From contig NC_080059.1 of NCBI RefSeq assembly GCF_026212465.1, positions 20,310,656 through 20,374,655 of the forward strand: a DNA stretch of 64,000 bases, written 5' to 3'. The notes beneath the pieces were generated by a model, which searched no databases, was not told the origin of the DNA, and saw nothing but the letters and a program-made list of their open reading frames with translations. Below, in pieces: positions 6,945 through 21,469 of this stretch. Both the position numbers and the translations under genes were made by a program. The first letter of the stretch is position 1, and the number at the start of each line of letters is the position of its first letter. The DNA comes from Amaranthus tricolor (taxonomy: Eukaryota > Streptophyta > Magnoliopsida > Caryophyllales > Amaranthaceae).

Positions 6945-9900
6945 CACCCCCGCAGTCGTAGCGGGAGGATCACAAATGCTAAGACTGGAGCGAAAATCAT
7001 CAAAAAGTATACGAGGAAGTCCCTTCATAAAAATATCGGCAATCTGATAGCGGGATGGAACATGAAGAACTCGTACTTCACCTTTAGCTACCTTTTCCCG
7101 AACAAAGTGAATGTCCATCTCAATGTGTTTGGTGCGTTGATGTTGCACCGGATTTCCTGATAAATAAATGGCGCTGACATTATCACAATAGACCAAGGTA
7201 GCTTTCTTGATGGGACAGTGTAATTCAAGTAATAAGTTTCGAATCCAGCAAGAATCAGAAACTACATTTGCAACTCCACGATACTCTGCTTCGGCACTAG
7301 AACGGGACAAAGTGGGTTGTCTTTTTGAGGACCAAGAGACTAAATTGTTATTAAGAAATACACAATAGCCAGAAGTGGATCTTCTGGTATCGGGGCACCC
7401 ACCCCAATCAGCATCAGTGTAGGATGTGAGTTTATCAAAGGAGGATGGATATAAGTGTAGACCAAATGATAGAGTGCCCTGCAAATAGCGTAGAATGCGC
7501 TTAAGAGCGTTTATATGCTCATTTCTGGGATCATGCATGTGTAGACAAACCTGCTGTACTGCATAAGAAATGTCAGGTCTAGTGAAAGTAAGATATTGTA
7601 GAGCACCTGCAAGACTTCGATAGTTAGTGGGGTCCTCATAAGGAGAGTCTTTAGAGGCACTAAGTTTAGGTTTGGTGTCAACAGGTGTGTGACAAAGACT
7701 GCAGTTAGACATACCAGCTCTACCAATAATATCTGTTTCATATTGTTTCTGAGACAAGAACATACCATTAGCATGACGGGTCACAGCAATTCCCAAGAAA
7801 TAACTTAATGGACCCAGATCTTTCATAGCAAACTCGTGACCTAAAAGAGTCATAAAATGCTTCCGTAGTTGATCAGATGATGCTGTAAGGATGATATCAT
7901 CAACATATAACAGAATATAAGCCATATTCGGACCCTGTGTATAGATAAACAATGAATGATCAGATTTACTATTAGAAAAACCAATAGCAGTCAAAATCTG
8001 CAAAACACTGATACCAGGCACGAGGAGCCTGTTTTAGACCGTAAAGGGATTTCTTTAGTAAGCAGACATGATCAGGACGACTTTTATCACGGAAACCCAT
8101 GGGTTGATGCATATAGACTGTTTCGTTGAGATAACCATGAAAAAAAGCGTTTTTGACATCCAACTGATGGATAGGCCAATATTTAGAAAGAGCAATGCTT
8201 AGAACAGTACGAATAGTAGCTGGTTTAACAACCGGACTAAATGTCTCATCACAATCAACTCCTGGCTGCTGCGTTTTCCCATCACCTACAAGACGGGCTT
8301 TATGCCTCTCAAAAGAACCATCAGAATTCCTTTTATGGCGAAAAATCCACATTGATCTAATAACATTCACATCTTTTGGCCTAGGTACTAATTCCCATGT
8401 TTCATTTTCAATTAGAGCATTAAATTCATCTAACATTGCATTTTTCCAATTTGAGTCACGAATAGCACTAACGGGGTCTTTGGGTATAGGAGAGATGTCA
8501 TTTGGTGTAGTTATGGTGGTGAAATTGTAAAAATATTTGGAGTTTGGTTTGTAGATGCCATTTTTTGCTCTAGTTGTCATAGTATGAGAATTTGAAATAT
8601 GGGCAGAAGAAGTGTTTTGTGTAGATAAGGTGGAATTTTGAGGTTGAGGAGTTAAGATGGCAGGCCTGGACTAAAATAGAGAAGGTGAAGGAATGGGCTG
8701 CTGAGAGGAGAGTTGTGTTTGTGCAGTTGGGCTAGAAGAGGATGGCCCCATAGATGTTGGTGTGTTGTCTGGCCCACGTGAAGTAGTCCCAGAATTTGAA
8801 GTTGAAGATGTTTCTAGGCCATGTGAGATGGGCCCTGTAGAGGGAAATTGAATTTGATTTGGGCCATGTGAGATGGACCTAGACTGCTCGTGAATATTAG
8901 GTTGAGGAGGAGAGTTTTGTGTGCTATTTTGGTAATATAAATGGCGCATTATTGGATTGAAATCCAGAAAATTATAATCGTCTTTATGAGGTTTGTGAAA
9001 TTTAGAGAACGAAAATTCGGTTTCAATGAATTTCACATGACGACATATTATGATTTTACCATTAGACATATTGTAACACTTAGAACCACGATGATTCGGA
9101 GCGGGACCAAGATAGACACAAGGGGTGGACCTTTCTTGCAATTTGTGTATAGTAGTAGAGGGAAACAGGGGAAAACATAAACAACCAAAAACACGTAATT
9201 CCGAGTATAGGGGATCACATTGATATAGAATTTGAGTAGGAGACTTAAATCCTAATACTTTGGTTGGAAGGATGTTTAGAAGATAAGTTGCCACTTCTAA
9301 TGCATGATGCCAAAAGGAAAGTGGTAATGAAGCATGAGCAAGTAAGGTCCGAATAATATTGTTAATGGATTTTATATGTCGTTATGCTTTTCCATTTTGA
9401 GGAGAAGAATGAGGACAAGAAAGACGGAATAACATGCCATGACGATCAAAGAATTCTTTAAACGTACCATTAATATATTCAGTGCCATTGTCACATTGAA
9501 AAGTCTTAATGTTACGTTCAAATTGAATATGGACAAGAGAATAAAAAGATTTAAATAAGTGTTTAACTTGAGATTTTTTTGATATAGGAAATGTCCATAA
9601 AAATTTGCTATAATCATCAAGAAATAAAACATAGTAGCAATGTCCAGATGAACTAATAATAGGAGATGTCCAAAGATCACTATGAATTATATCAAAAGGA
9701 AAAATAGTGTGCGACATAGAATCATAAAAAGGCAATTTAGAATGTTTTCCGAGAGGACAAAACGAACAATATGATTTACAAGCCTTATTACAGTCAATAA
9801 ATTTGTTACTACTAAGAGAATTAATAACAGCCACGCCAGGATGTCCTAGGCGATTGTGCCAAAGTTCTGGAGATATGGAAGTGAGAGCAGAATTTCTGAC

Positions 9901-10659
9901 TGGAGAGTTGGCTTGACTACTAGGGAAAAGAGGATATAAGTCACCAGTACTGTTACATCTCAGGAGTGTGGTTCCCTTCTGTAAATCATTGACAGAAAAT
10001 CCGTAAGGATCAAAAGTAATGGAAACCATATTGTTAGTAGTGAATTTACGGACAGAGATAAGGTTTTTAATTAATTTCGGAGCATGTAAAACATTTTTTA
10101 AGGTAAATGGAGGAAAGGGGGATGGTAAAGTAGTACTACCGTGACCAATAATTGGAATTAAATGACCATTACCAACAATAATGTTATTATTTTTAATGCT
10201 CGAATTAAAATAATGGGAAAGAATACCTTGATCCGCAGTCATATGAGATGTTGCACCGGTGTCCATGTAGTAATTTCCATCTGGTTGAGAGAAAGAGAGA
10301 GCATGCATGGCAGCCTCAATGTCCGTTGGAGAGTATGAGGTTGTTGGACCCATTGTATTGTATGCTTGAGCAGGACGTGGGACTAAAATTCCAGAGCCAG
10401 TAGGCCTAGGTCCTTGATTCGGTGCAGCAGTCCTTGGAGCCCAAGAGGTTGCTGGATAAGGACAAGGTGGAGGAACAGGCCATTGAGAGAGCCATTGGAC
10501 CCAGGCGGCCCACGGTTGATGCTGCCAAGTTGGGCCATATTGCTGGGCTGGCCCATTACGCCCCCCCTTTTCCAGAATATTTATTTCCTGTCTTCTTGGA
10601 TTTAGAATTCTTGGAAGGGGGTCGAGAATTTGCAGAGCCGTAATTGCTTGTACCTTCAC
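6939..10659 (-). pseudogene. C2 pol: protease, integrase, reverse transcriptase, RNase H (broken)
   Basis: Order on the minus strand: protease NYYMDTGATSHMT (about 10270-10240); GAG-pre-integrase with LWHNRLGHPG and CSFCPLGKH; integrase core with HSDLW and QCDNGTEY, and the third acid expected around the PQNGKA stop; Pro/Ser/Thr-rich linker (about 8950-8600); reverse transcriptase with YVDD at 7907-7896; RNase H with YTDADWGG, SSAEAEY and a CDNVSA motif. A TAA at 9384-9382 and a TAG at 8673-8671 break one continuous frame, and a one-base shift near 7998 separates the last 360 codons. The final codons lie in the 3' LTR. Codon breaks are few, in line with recent insertion. Confidence 0.92.
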
Positions 10660-11367
10660 TGCCTTGCTGTCCGCCGGTAGTGGTGACTAAAGCAGCTTGA
10701 GCACGGTTTCCAGCCCCACCCTCTCTTGCCAAGCGATTTTTAATGGTTCGCTCCGCAAGCTTAAGGCGAGAGCGACAACTCTCAAAAGAAGGTAACGGCT
10801 CCTGATTTTGTATGAAATCGACCGTGCCTGAGTACGCCTCTGGAAGGCCTCCGGTGAGTTTGAGAACGAGTCGGCTGTTTGGAATTAGGGCATCAACATC
10901 GGCAAGACGATCGGCCAGAGATTTGATGTGATTGCAATAGGCGTCAATTGACGAGAAATTCTCGAAGTTAAGGTCAGACAACTCTTCTTCAAGGTGAGTT
11001 GCTCGGGAAGCCTTATTATCTTGGAACATGGACTCGAGACGAGACCAAGCACCTTGTGCAGTGTCATCCTTAAGAAGAATAGCAAGAAGAAGATTATTGG
11101 ATATAGTGCCGTATATCCATTGAAGAACTGCAGCGTCAAGGCGCTTCCATAGTGATAATCGGCCGCCTTCGATGTCTCATAGGCAGCAACCTCCTCGGTT
11201 GACGTAGGAGGGATGATGTGTTCATACACATCATGGACCCTAACAAGAACTTTAAATAACGCAGCCCATGAATGGTACATTCCAGTCTCGGTGTCTAACT
11301 CGACAGGAACGAGTGATTTGACATTTGTGACTGTGAGTGCAGGATGATATTTCGGAAGAGAAGACAT
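10556..11367 (-). pseudogene. C2 gag, broken by two frameshifts
   Basis: Starts MSSLPKYHPALTVTNVKSLV at 11367, 66 bases after the primer site. The frame is lost near 11165 (KAADY then an out-of-frame tail), while the correct continuation (LSLWKRLD...) reads one frame over to the UBN2-like core with LEEELSDLNFENFSSIDAY and KLTGGLPEAYSGTVDFI. The second shift is at a run of seven G (complement of 10561-10567): gag would end GKGGA with a stop, whereas pol needs one G fewer. The Gly-rich C-terminus lacks a zinc knuckle, normal for some short-LTR Copia lineages. Role: capsid protein. Confidence 0.9.
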
Positions 11368-11432
11368 AGTGCAGCGGAAGGAAGAAAGAAGATAGGCTGT
11401 TTGTTAGGGAGATAATGAAGCCAAGGTCGAAA

Positions 11433-11448
11433 CCTTAATCTGATACCA
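11433..11448 (-). promoter_or_regulatory. C2 primer binding site (tRNA-iMet type)
   Basis: TGGTATCAGATTAAGG begins directly at the 5' LTR end. The first ten bases match the complement of the 3' end of plant initiator tRNA-Met; the usual GCC that follows is absent. Confidence 0.85.
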
Positions 11449-11637
11449 TGAAAGAGTTTGAATGCCTGCCGATTCATTATTCTTTTGAGCCTTATATACA
11501 AGATTCACTATCCAAAGATACAATGGACTAGCTATAATTATGGGATTGATATCGCAGTAAATCAATCTCCTAATAAAGGTAATAAATATACAAAAATATA
11601 TATACAAAACTAGAATATATATTCATATATTCTAACA
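11449..11637 (-). repeat. C2 5' LTR with TATA box
   Basis: TGTTAGAATATATG ... CTCTTTCA on the minus strand, 189 bp. TTGTATATAAGGC puts a TATA box at about 11499-11491, only about 45 bp from the LTR end, so R plus U5 must be very short. Confidence 0.95.
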
Positions 11638-12973
11638 GAATTGGACTATCCAACAATTAGATCGTTGTTTAATTGATTCATATGAACACATAATCCAATT
11701 TCATTTTTGTTTTTCAAACCCTAGATTTTTTTACCAATTTGATTGAATTCATGAACTTTGTAAAATTTCATGATTAATCATTTCTAAACAATAATTATAT
11801 AATAGTTATATGTTTTACCCATGATTTTGGAACATAATTTGAGCATTTGATGGTCCATTTTTGTCTCAAAATCTCCCAGTTATACCGAAAATTATACAGT
11901 CTTGGCGACTCTCATGGCTAGCTCATTGTGGCTGCAGTGGTTTTGCGGTGATTGGCGGCTAACATGTATTGTTTTTGGTAGGTCTAGACGGCCATTGTGG
12001 TTGCTGTTAAAGACAACATCCATGATTCTTGCTTTAACAGGCAGAGAAAGGGGAAGGTATGCGGGCGTGCTGGGCGGGTCGACCATCTTATTTATTTTTT
12101 TTAACTCAGAGTTAATCCAATGAGATTATAAATCAATTAATTAATTTCCAGTTTTATTTAGTAATTGAATAAAATAATAGTGATGGTTTAAAGATTCTGT
12201 TTTAATTGGTCATTGATTTGGAATTTTGACCAATTAAATAAGATTCTTATGCTTTGGATTTCCTTCTTGATCAATAATAACTGCGGCATTGTCAAATCAT
12301 ATCGTATTATCATGCCGTTGTCGCGTTTGAGTTCTTTACAGATACGTACAATTACAGTTAAGACTTTTAATTTAATTAATTACATAATTTTTATTGAATT
12401 AAGTTATTTCATAATCTTATTAATATAATAATACTATTAAATTGTTCATGTTTTAATTTATTAAAAGTATGTGTTTTTATTTTAATATGGTGATATTATT
12501 GTTTGTTTTATAATATATGTTATTATGAATTGAATGAGGTGATTAGTATGGCCCAAAATTAGAATAAAGGTTTACGATCTGCACTCATCAATTTTGTTGT
12601 AATTTTAATACGACATGTGTCTCGTTTGTAATTTTGTAAATTATTATTTAAATTGTAATTTTAAAATTACTTGTAATATTCAAGAAGACAAAGTCCAAGA
12701 TGATTAAGAATGAAGATTCATAATGCCTCAAGGATGGAGCCTAAAGAATAATCTTTATGATTTTTAGGGGCCATACTAGGATCACGTTTATTATCTGCAT
12801 TTTATTATTTGCTTTTAAAATGCTTTGCTATATTTATGTTGTTTATTTATTCACGTGTTTATTTTTTAAATATACCAACATAGAATATAGGTCCCTAAAT
12901 TTACGATGCAGGCTTGCAGAGTTAGATTTAGCTTCACTCACTTTTATACGTTGCAGGAACTTATCTTGATCTC
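11638..12973 (+). other. AT-rich spacer without recognised gene
   Basis: After the GAATT duplication come about 1.3 kb with no coding signal that I trust. A GC-richer patch at 11900-12090 has short frames on both strands without domain character. Nothing else stands out. Confidence 0.5.
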
Positions 12974-13110
12974 TCTCGAGTTGAGGGACTCTATGGTCGC
13001 ACTCTCCTTTATAGGTATGAGTTGTCGCTTTCTTGCCCTCCCCAGACCTTGCTCATAGTTTTTCTATGGACGGGATACACTATGTATAATGATGATGATG
13101 CTCAACAAAA
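12974..13110 (+). repeat. SINE 3' end, copy A (TS/Au-like type)
   Basis: From CTCGAGTTGAGGGACTC onward the sequence follows the 3' pattern I know from tobacco TS and related plant SINEs: CCCTCCCCAGACC, GGGATACACT, then a (TGA)n tail (TGATGATGATG). Copy B at 33292-33405 aligns along its whole length. No A or B box is recognisable upstream, so this copy is 5'-truncated or diverged. Confidence 0.65.
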
Positions 13111-13418
13111 TCATCAAAAGGGTTTTCATCTTGAAGCAAAGGGATGTGTTTTTTTAGATAAAGAGTTATCACCTTCAACCAAGACTTATAAGAGTTGTAA
13201 TTAGTAAACGAGTTTACTTACCTTGATAAAATAAAATTAAGAGTAGAGTCCAAGTCCGCTTACGATTATTTTAAATAGGATCTTGGAATCACTTAATTTA
13301 TAAGGAATAATTTAAAATGAACAAAGTATATTGTGGCTTTTATTAATTTTAAAATTATTTAAAATGAATTAAAGATATATCTTGATAAACATAATGAATG
13401 TCACAAAACATTTGTATG

Positions 13419-15288
13419 GTAGATATGTCTAGTAACAAAGAAGGAAGTTCTTATGGTTCAATAGGGAAAAGCGTTTAAGAAGCCTAGGGCTGGCAAGAAG
13501 AAGCAACAAACAAACAAACAAGTTGTTGTTTCCAAAGCTTTCAAAAGCCAAAGACTGTTGCAAAGCCAAAGGTGACTGTGAATTGCAAATGCTTCTATTG
13601 TGACATGATCTATATATGGAAGAGGAATTGCCCCAAGTACTTGAATGATAAGAAGACTGGTGCTTCTACTTTAAGTATCTATGTTATAGAAGTTAATTAT
13701 GCAAATACTAATTCATGCCTATTTGATACTGGTTGTGGTTTTTACATTTGTACAAATGTGTAGGGACTAACAAGGAGTAGGAAACTGGCATAGGAGAGGT
13801 AGAATTGTGCGTTGCAAACGGTACTAAAGTCTTAGCTGCAGCAGTTGAAACTTATAGTCTACTTTTATCTTCTGGATTAATATTAGTATTAAATAAATGT
13901 AATTTTGTTCTTAGTATGAGTAAAAAAAACATTTCTATTCATGAGTTGGATAAGGAAGAATATTCATTTACAATAAAGAATTGTTATTTCTCTATTTATC
14001 TAAATGATATGTTTTTTGCCAGTACTAATAGTTCTAACGGATGATGTTTACTTAATAAAGAAAATAACGTCCTTAACATAGAAAGTAAGAAAAGTCAAAT
14101 AAATGATAATAGTCAAACCTATTCATGGCATTGTCATTTAGGCCATATCAATTTAAATCGCATTCAGAAGTTACATAGAGATGGACTTCGACAATCATTT
14201 GTTTATGAATTGTTTGATGTATGTGAATATTTTTTTATTGGAAAAATGACAAGATCACCCTTTACTAGAAAAGGTGAAAGAGCAAATGAACTCTTAAGTC
14301 TAATACATACAGATGTATATGGACCAATGAGTACAAAAGCTAGGGGTGTTACAATTACTTCATAACCTTCACTGATGTTTTAAGTAGATATGGTTATATT
14401 TACTTAATTAAACATAAATAGGAATCATTTGAAATGTTCAAAGAGTTCTAAAGAGAAGTTGAGAACCAACTTGGTAAGATAATGAAAACATTATGATCAG
14501 ATCGTGGTGGTCAATATTTGAGCCAAGATTTTATTGCTTATTTGAAAAATTATGGGATTCTCTCACAACAAACTCCACTTGGAACACCGCAGTTGAATTG
14601 TGTGTCTGAGAGGATAAATTGAACTCTATTAGATATGGTACAATCTACATTGAGTCTTGCTGACCTTCAAGTATTCTTCAAGGCATATGCTCTCTAAATT
14701 GCTATTTTTACACTAAACAGGACTCCGTCCAAGGTAGTAGATAAGATTTCATATAAGTTATGGAGAGGAACAGTTCCTAGTGTTTCTTTTCTACATGTTT
14801 GAGGTTGCAAAGCTTATGTAAAACGTTTACAAACAAACAAACTTACTCCCAAAGAAGATAAATGTTTCTTCATAGGTTATGCTAAGGAAACACGAGGCTA
14901 TTATTTCTATAAACAAGTACTTATGCCATTCCCTATGGATGAGGAAATGCATCAAATGCATGATACTCTTCCTATGCATGACTCTGTGCTGGAAGAAGCG
15001 ATTCCATCACTATCTCTTACTGCTCCACTCAAACCTAGTTCATGCAAAAATTCTCGAATTGTTGAGAAGAATATTTTTCCTATTACTGCCTCCCATAGGT
15101 CTAATTGCCCAAGAATTCCATCTAAGAAGTACGTGGATTTCTTGTTGACTGAAAGTTTTGAAATAGTAATTTTAGAGCATGAAGAACCTACTAGCTACAA
15201 AGATGCCTTGACAAGTCAAAACTCTGATAAATGGCTTGGAGCCATGAATAATTCTGAAATGGAATCTATGTTTGAAAATCAAGTATAG
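13419..15288 (+). pseudogene. C3 gag tail, protease, integrase remnants
   Basis: CFYCDMIYIWKRNCPKYL (about 13590-13640) is a CCHC knuckle whose His is replaced by Ile. The protease motif is FDTGCGFYICTN (13722-13760), followed by TAG where Gln is expected. Pre-integrase WHCHLGHINLNRI is at about 14128. Integrase keeps HTDVYGPM and SDRGGQYLS, with a TGA for Arg just before the second, and a glutamate in CVSERIN next to another stop. The linker ends in EEPTSYKDALTSQNSDKWLG, the usual entry into reverse transcriptase. All parts are broken; no function is expected. Confidence 0.83.
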
Positions 15289-16684
15289 GACTTTCAAATT
15301 GAAAATCGAAAAAGATGGAAACATTAGTATTTTCAAAGCAAGGTTAGTGACAAAGGGTTATAAACAAGTTTATGGTATTGACTATAATGAAACCTTTTCA
15401 CCAGTGGCAATGCTTGAATCAATTCGGATACTCTTAGCGTGGCGCTTTCTATGATTATGAGACGTGACAAATGGATGTAAAAATTGCTTTCTTAAATGGT
15501 TTCTTGGAAGAGGATGTGTATGTGACACAACCAGAAGGTTTTCATAATCCAGAAAATCCTAATAAAGTATGCAGGCTTAAAAAAATCCATTTATGGATTT
15601 AAGCAAGCATCTTGGAGTTGCAATCTTCGTTTTGCTGAGGAAATCAAAATGTTTTTTTTTTCTCAAAATTTTTTTTTCTCAAAAATGAAGATGAAACTTG
15701 TGTTTACAAGAACCTTAGTTGGAGTATTATTTTCTTCTTGGTTTTACATGTTATTGACATATTACTCACAGGAATTGATATTCCCATGCTTGACTCAGTC
15801 AAAGAATGGCCAAAGAATTTTTTTTTCATGAAAGAACTAGTAGAACCTGAATATATTTTAGGGATCAAGATCTATAGAGATAGGCCTATACAATCGATTG
15901 GTCTTAGTGAACGAACTTATATTGATAAGATTCTTACAAAATTCAAGATGGAAAACTCCAAAAGAGGTTTACATAGTTTATCGCTAAGCAAGACTCAATG
16001 TCCTTCAGACATTGATGAGATTAAGTGAATAAGTAGTGTACCTAATGCTTCAGCAATAGGGTCCATTATATATGTCATAATTTGTACTCGACCAGATATT
16101 TCATATGCTTTGAGTATATGTAGAAGATAACAATCAAATCCAGGTGATGCACATTAGAATGCAGCTAAGAATATCCTAAAGTACTTGAAAAGAAATACGG
16201 GTTGAAGGTTTGACTGATGCAAGTTTCCAAAAAGACATAGATGACTTTCAATCTTAATCTAGTTTCATCTTTTGTTTGAATAGAGAAGCTGTGAGCTGGA
16301 AAAGTTTAAAGGTAAGCACAGTAGATGATTCTACGAAAGAGGCTGAATTTATTATTGTGGCTGATGTAGCAAAAGAGACAGTATGGATGAAAAAATTCAT
16401 TTTAGATCTAGATGTAGTACCTAGTGTTGAAATGGGATTGTCTTGCATTGTGATAGTTAAGGTGCCATTGCTCAAACCAAGGAACCAAGATCACATTCAA
16501 AATCCAAGCGCGTTCTTAGGAATTTTCACATTATTTGTGAGATTGTTCATCGAAATAATGTGAATATTTGTAAAATTCATACGGATGACAATATTGCTAA
16601 TCCATTAACTAAACCTTTACCTCAATCCAAGCATGAGAGTCATAATAGGGCTTTAGGGCTGAAACATATAGAAAAGTGGCTTTA
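15289..16684 (+). pseudogene. C3 reverse transcriptase and RNase H remnants
   Basis: Fragments read [20 protein letters not shown], then [20 protein letters not shown] after a shift. The usual catalytic YVDD is HVID here (about 15744-15760), so one Asp is lost even apart from frameshifts. ILGIKIYRD and RHYIDK-like blocks follow, then RNase H pieces (SWKSLKVSTVDDSTKEAEFI, HTDDNIANPLTKPL). The frame ends near 16684. A T-rich stretch at 15648-15690 looks like a small local expansion. Confidence 0.83.
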
Positions 16685-17464
16685 GTTATATGCTATTTTT
16701 CTAAATTTAGTCACAAATGTATAATTTTATAACATCTAATAAATATGATTGTTCTTATTTAATTATGGTTTGGTGTTAAATAGAATATCCAAAGTATTTA
16801 ATAACATTCAATAGGTTTGTCAATTACATGATTTGATAAATGAAACCCTATAAATGAACTGAAGTTATTTAAAATACTTTTTGTGCCTAGTCTGAATCAT
16901 TAAGTTGGACATAAATGATTTTTCGAGGACTAGTCTGTAAGATGATAGATAGAGCAGTTTCATGGGCTATGGGGACATAGAGATGTCTAGTCATTTACAT
17001 GGATATGTATAGTGATATATATTGGACAAACCTACTTGATATTCTTCAAAATTGTTTGGAGAATTTCACTACTACATTTAGTGGATTCCTTTGACATGAG
17101 TATGACATTATTCTCATATAATGATTAGTATTCTCTTGACATTCTCAAATGCCATGCTGTCGAAGGAGGTTATAAAGGGAATACTTAGGTTTGCTAAAGT
17201 TAAGTGGGAGTTTTGGTTATACAAGACTGGATAGGTCCTCCTATCATTAGGATTGGTGTCTTTGGCTTCTTGAAGAGTAAAACCTGAAAATGCATGGCCG
17301 TGCTCAAATGGATTAAAGAGTTAATCATTTGTTTCGACAGTTCATACTCAAATTTCAAGAAATAAATTTGAACATTAGAATAGGTGACGTGAGTCGTCAT
17401 TATGCTATCAAATTTCAACATTAAGTGATTTAAGGAATTTATTGTTACATACTTGTTCTAGGAC
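16685..17464 (+). other. C3 3' untranslated spacer
   Basis: About 780 bp between the RNase H stop and the polypurine tract. Long non-coding 3' spacers of this sort are common in some plant Copia lineages. The minus-strand frame at 17200-17421 has no recognisable content. Confidence 0.55.
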
Positions 17465-17960
17465 AAGTGGGAGATTGAAGAAAATAAGTGTGATAATAAT
17501 CAAGTGTAACTACTAAAATATAAATAGGATATAATATAGAGATTAATACATTTGATTATATTACGTAATCATAGTGTTTTGCTAGAAACCAACTTTGATA
17601 TCTGTATTAATTAGATTAGTGTACTGCTACTATAATTGGGTGCTATGAGGTCACACATATAAGTTACCGATTGGATAAAATAGTACAATTACATAAGATG
17701 CTCTTTGGACTATTTAGTGTAGGTTTTATTAGTATGATTTGAAGATGTGTTTTAATTGAGAATCAAAAAACAAATTAATTCATTTTTATTATTACATATA
17801 AATGTTATATGTAACCATCAATTGAGTATATGCAGGTTTTGCATTTGTGTATATGTAGATGCACTTTGCTCATCATTTCTCTTAAGCTTGTATGCTATTT
17901 CAATCTACATATCTCCTCCATAAAAATAATAGGAGTATTAATATTTCTAATTCCATACTA
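17465..17960 (+). repeat. C3 polypurine tract and presumed 3' LTR
   Basis: AAGTGGGAGAT is a classic Copia polypurine tract. The LTR would start TGAAGAAAATAAGTG at 17476. The outer end near 17960 is approximate because there is no partner copy. Confidence 0.5.
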
Positions 17961-19031
<1,071 letters not shown>

Positions 19032-19207
19032 TTATAAATAGAAATGTAATTAGATGTTATAAAATTATACAATATTTCAAATAGAAATGCAATTAAAAAG
19101 TAAAAAGAATAATATTTCAAAAAAATTTAAAGGAACATATATTATTGTTATATAGTACTCATATATTAAGTAGTAAGTTGATATTAATTTTGGTATGAAT
19201 TATTTAG

Positions 19208-21428
<2,221 letters not shown>

Positions 21429-21445
21429 ACTCTTCCCCCCTTAAG
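21429..21445 (-). promoter_or_regulatory. G1 polypurine tract
   Basis: On the minus strand TTAAGGGGGGAAGAG lies immediately before the LTR start TGTAACAG. It is the expected plus-strand DNA primer site. Confidence 0.85.
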
Positions 21446-21469
21446 ATAGTTTCGTCCCGAAACTTAAAC

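Larger units (their letters stand above)
6756..11637 (-). mobile_element. C2: complete-ended Ty1/copia retrotransposon, 4882 bp
   Basis: Two 189-bp LTRs (6756-6944 and 11449-11637), a GAATT target duplication, a TGGTATCAGA primer site and gag-pol in Copia order on the minus strand define a full-length insertion. The LTRs differ at three sites, all transitions (1.6%). With a grass-derived rate of 1.3e-8 per site per year that is roughly 0.6 million years. Short LTRs and a gag without a CCHC knuckle suggest an Ale/Retrofit-like lineage (inference). Gag-pol carries three frameshifts and two stops, so this copy would have needed proteins in trans. Confidence 0.93.
13400..17960 (+). mobile_element. 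C3: decayed Ty1/copia element
   Basis: Plus-strand remnants run in Copia order from a gag zinc knuckle (13585) to RNase H (16684), then an 800-bp 3' untranslated stretch and a polypurine tract AAGTGGGAGA at 17465-17474. I find no 5' LTR or primer site upstream, so the 5' end is lost. Stops and shifts occur about every 100-200 bp, which makes this older than C1, C2 and G2. The protease and RNase H style (FDTGCG; 3' spacer after RNase H) suggests a Tork/TAR-like lineage, not proven. Confidence 0.85.

Noticed and set aside
10556..10580. Programmed +1 frameshift between C2 gag and pol
   Set aside because: Short-LTR Copia elements of this kind normally have one continuous frame, and a second gag frameshift exists upstream. 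A simple base gain is the better explanation.
12757..13204. Small plus-strand frames near copy A of the SINE end
   Set aside because: No domain character. The frame at 13022 is a translation of the SINE tail.
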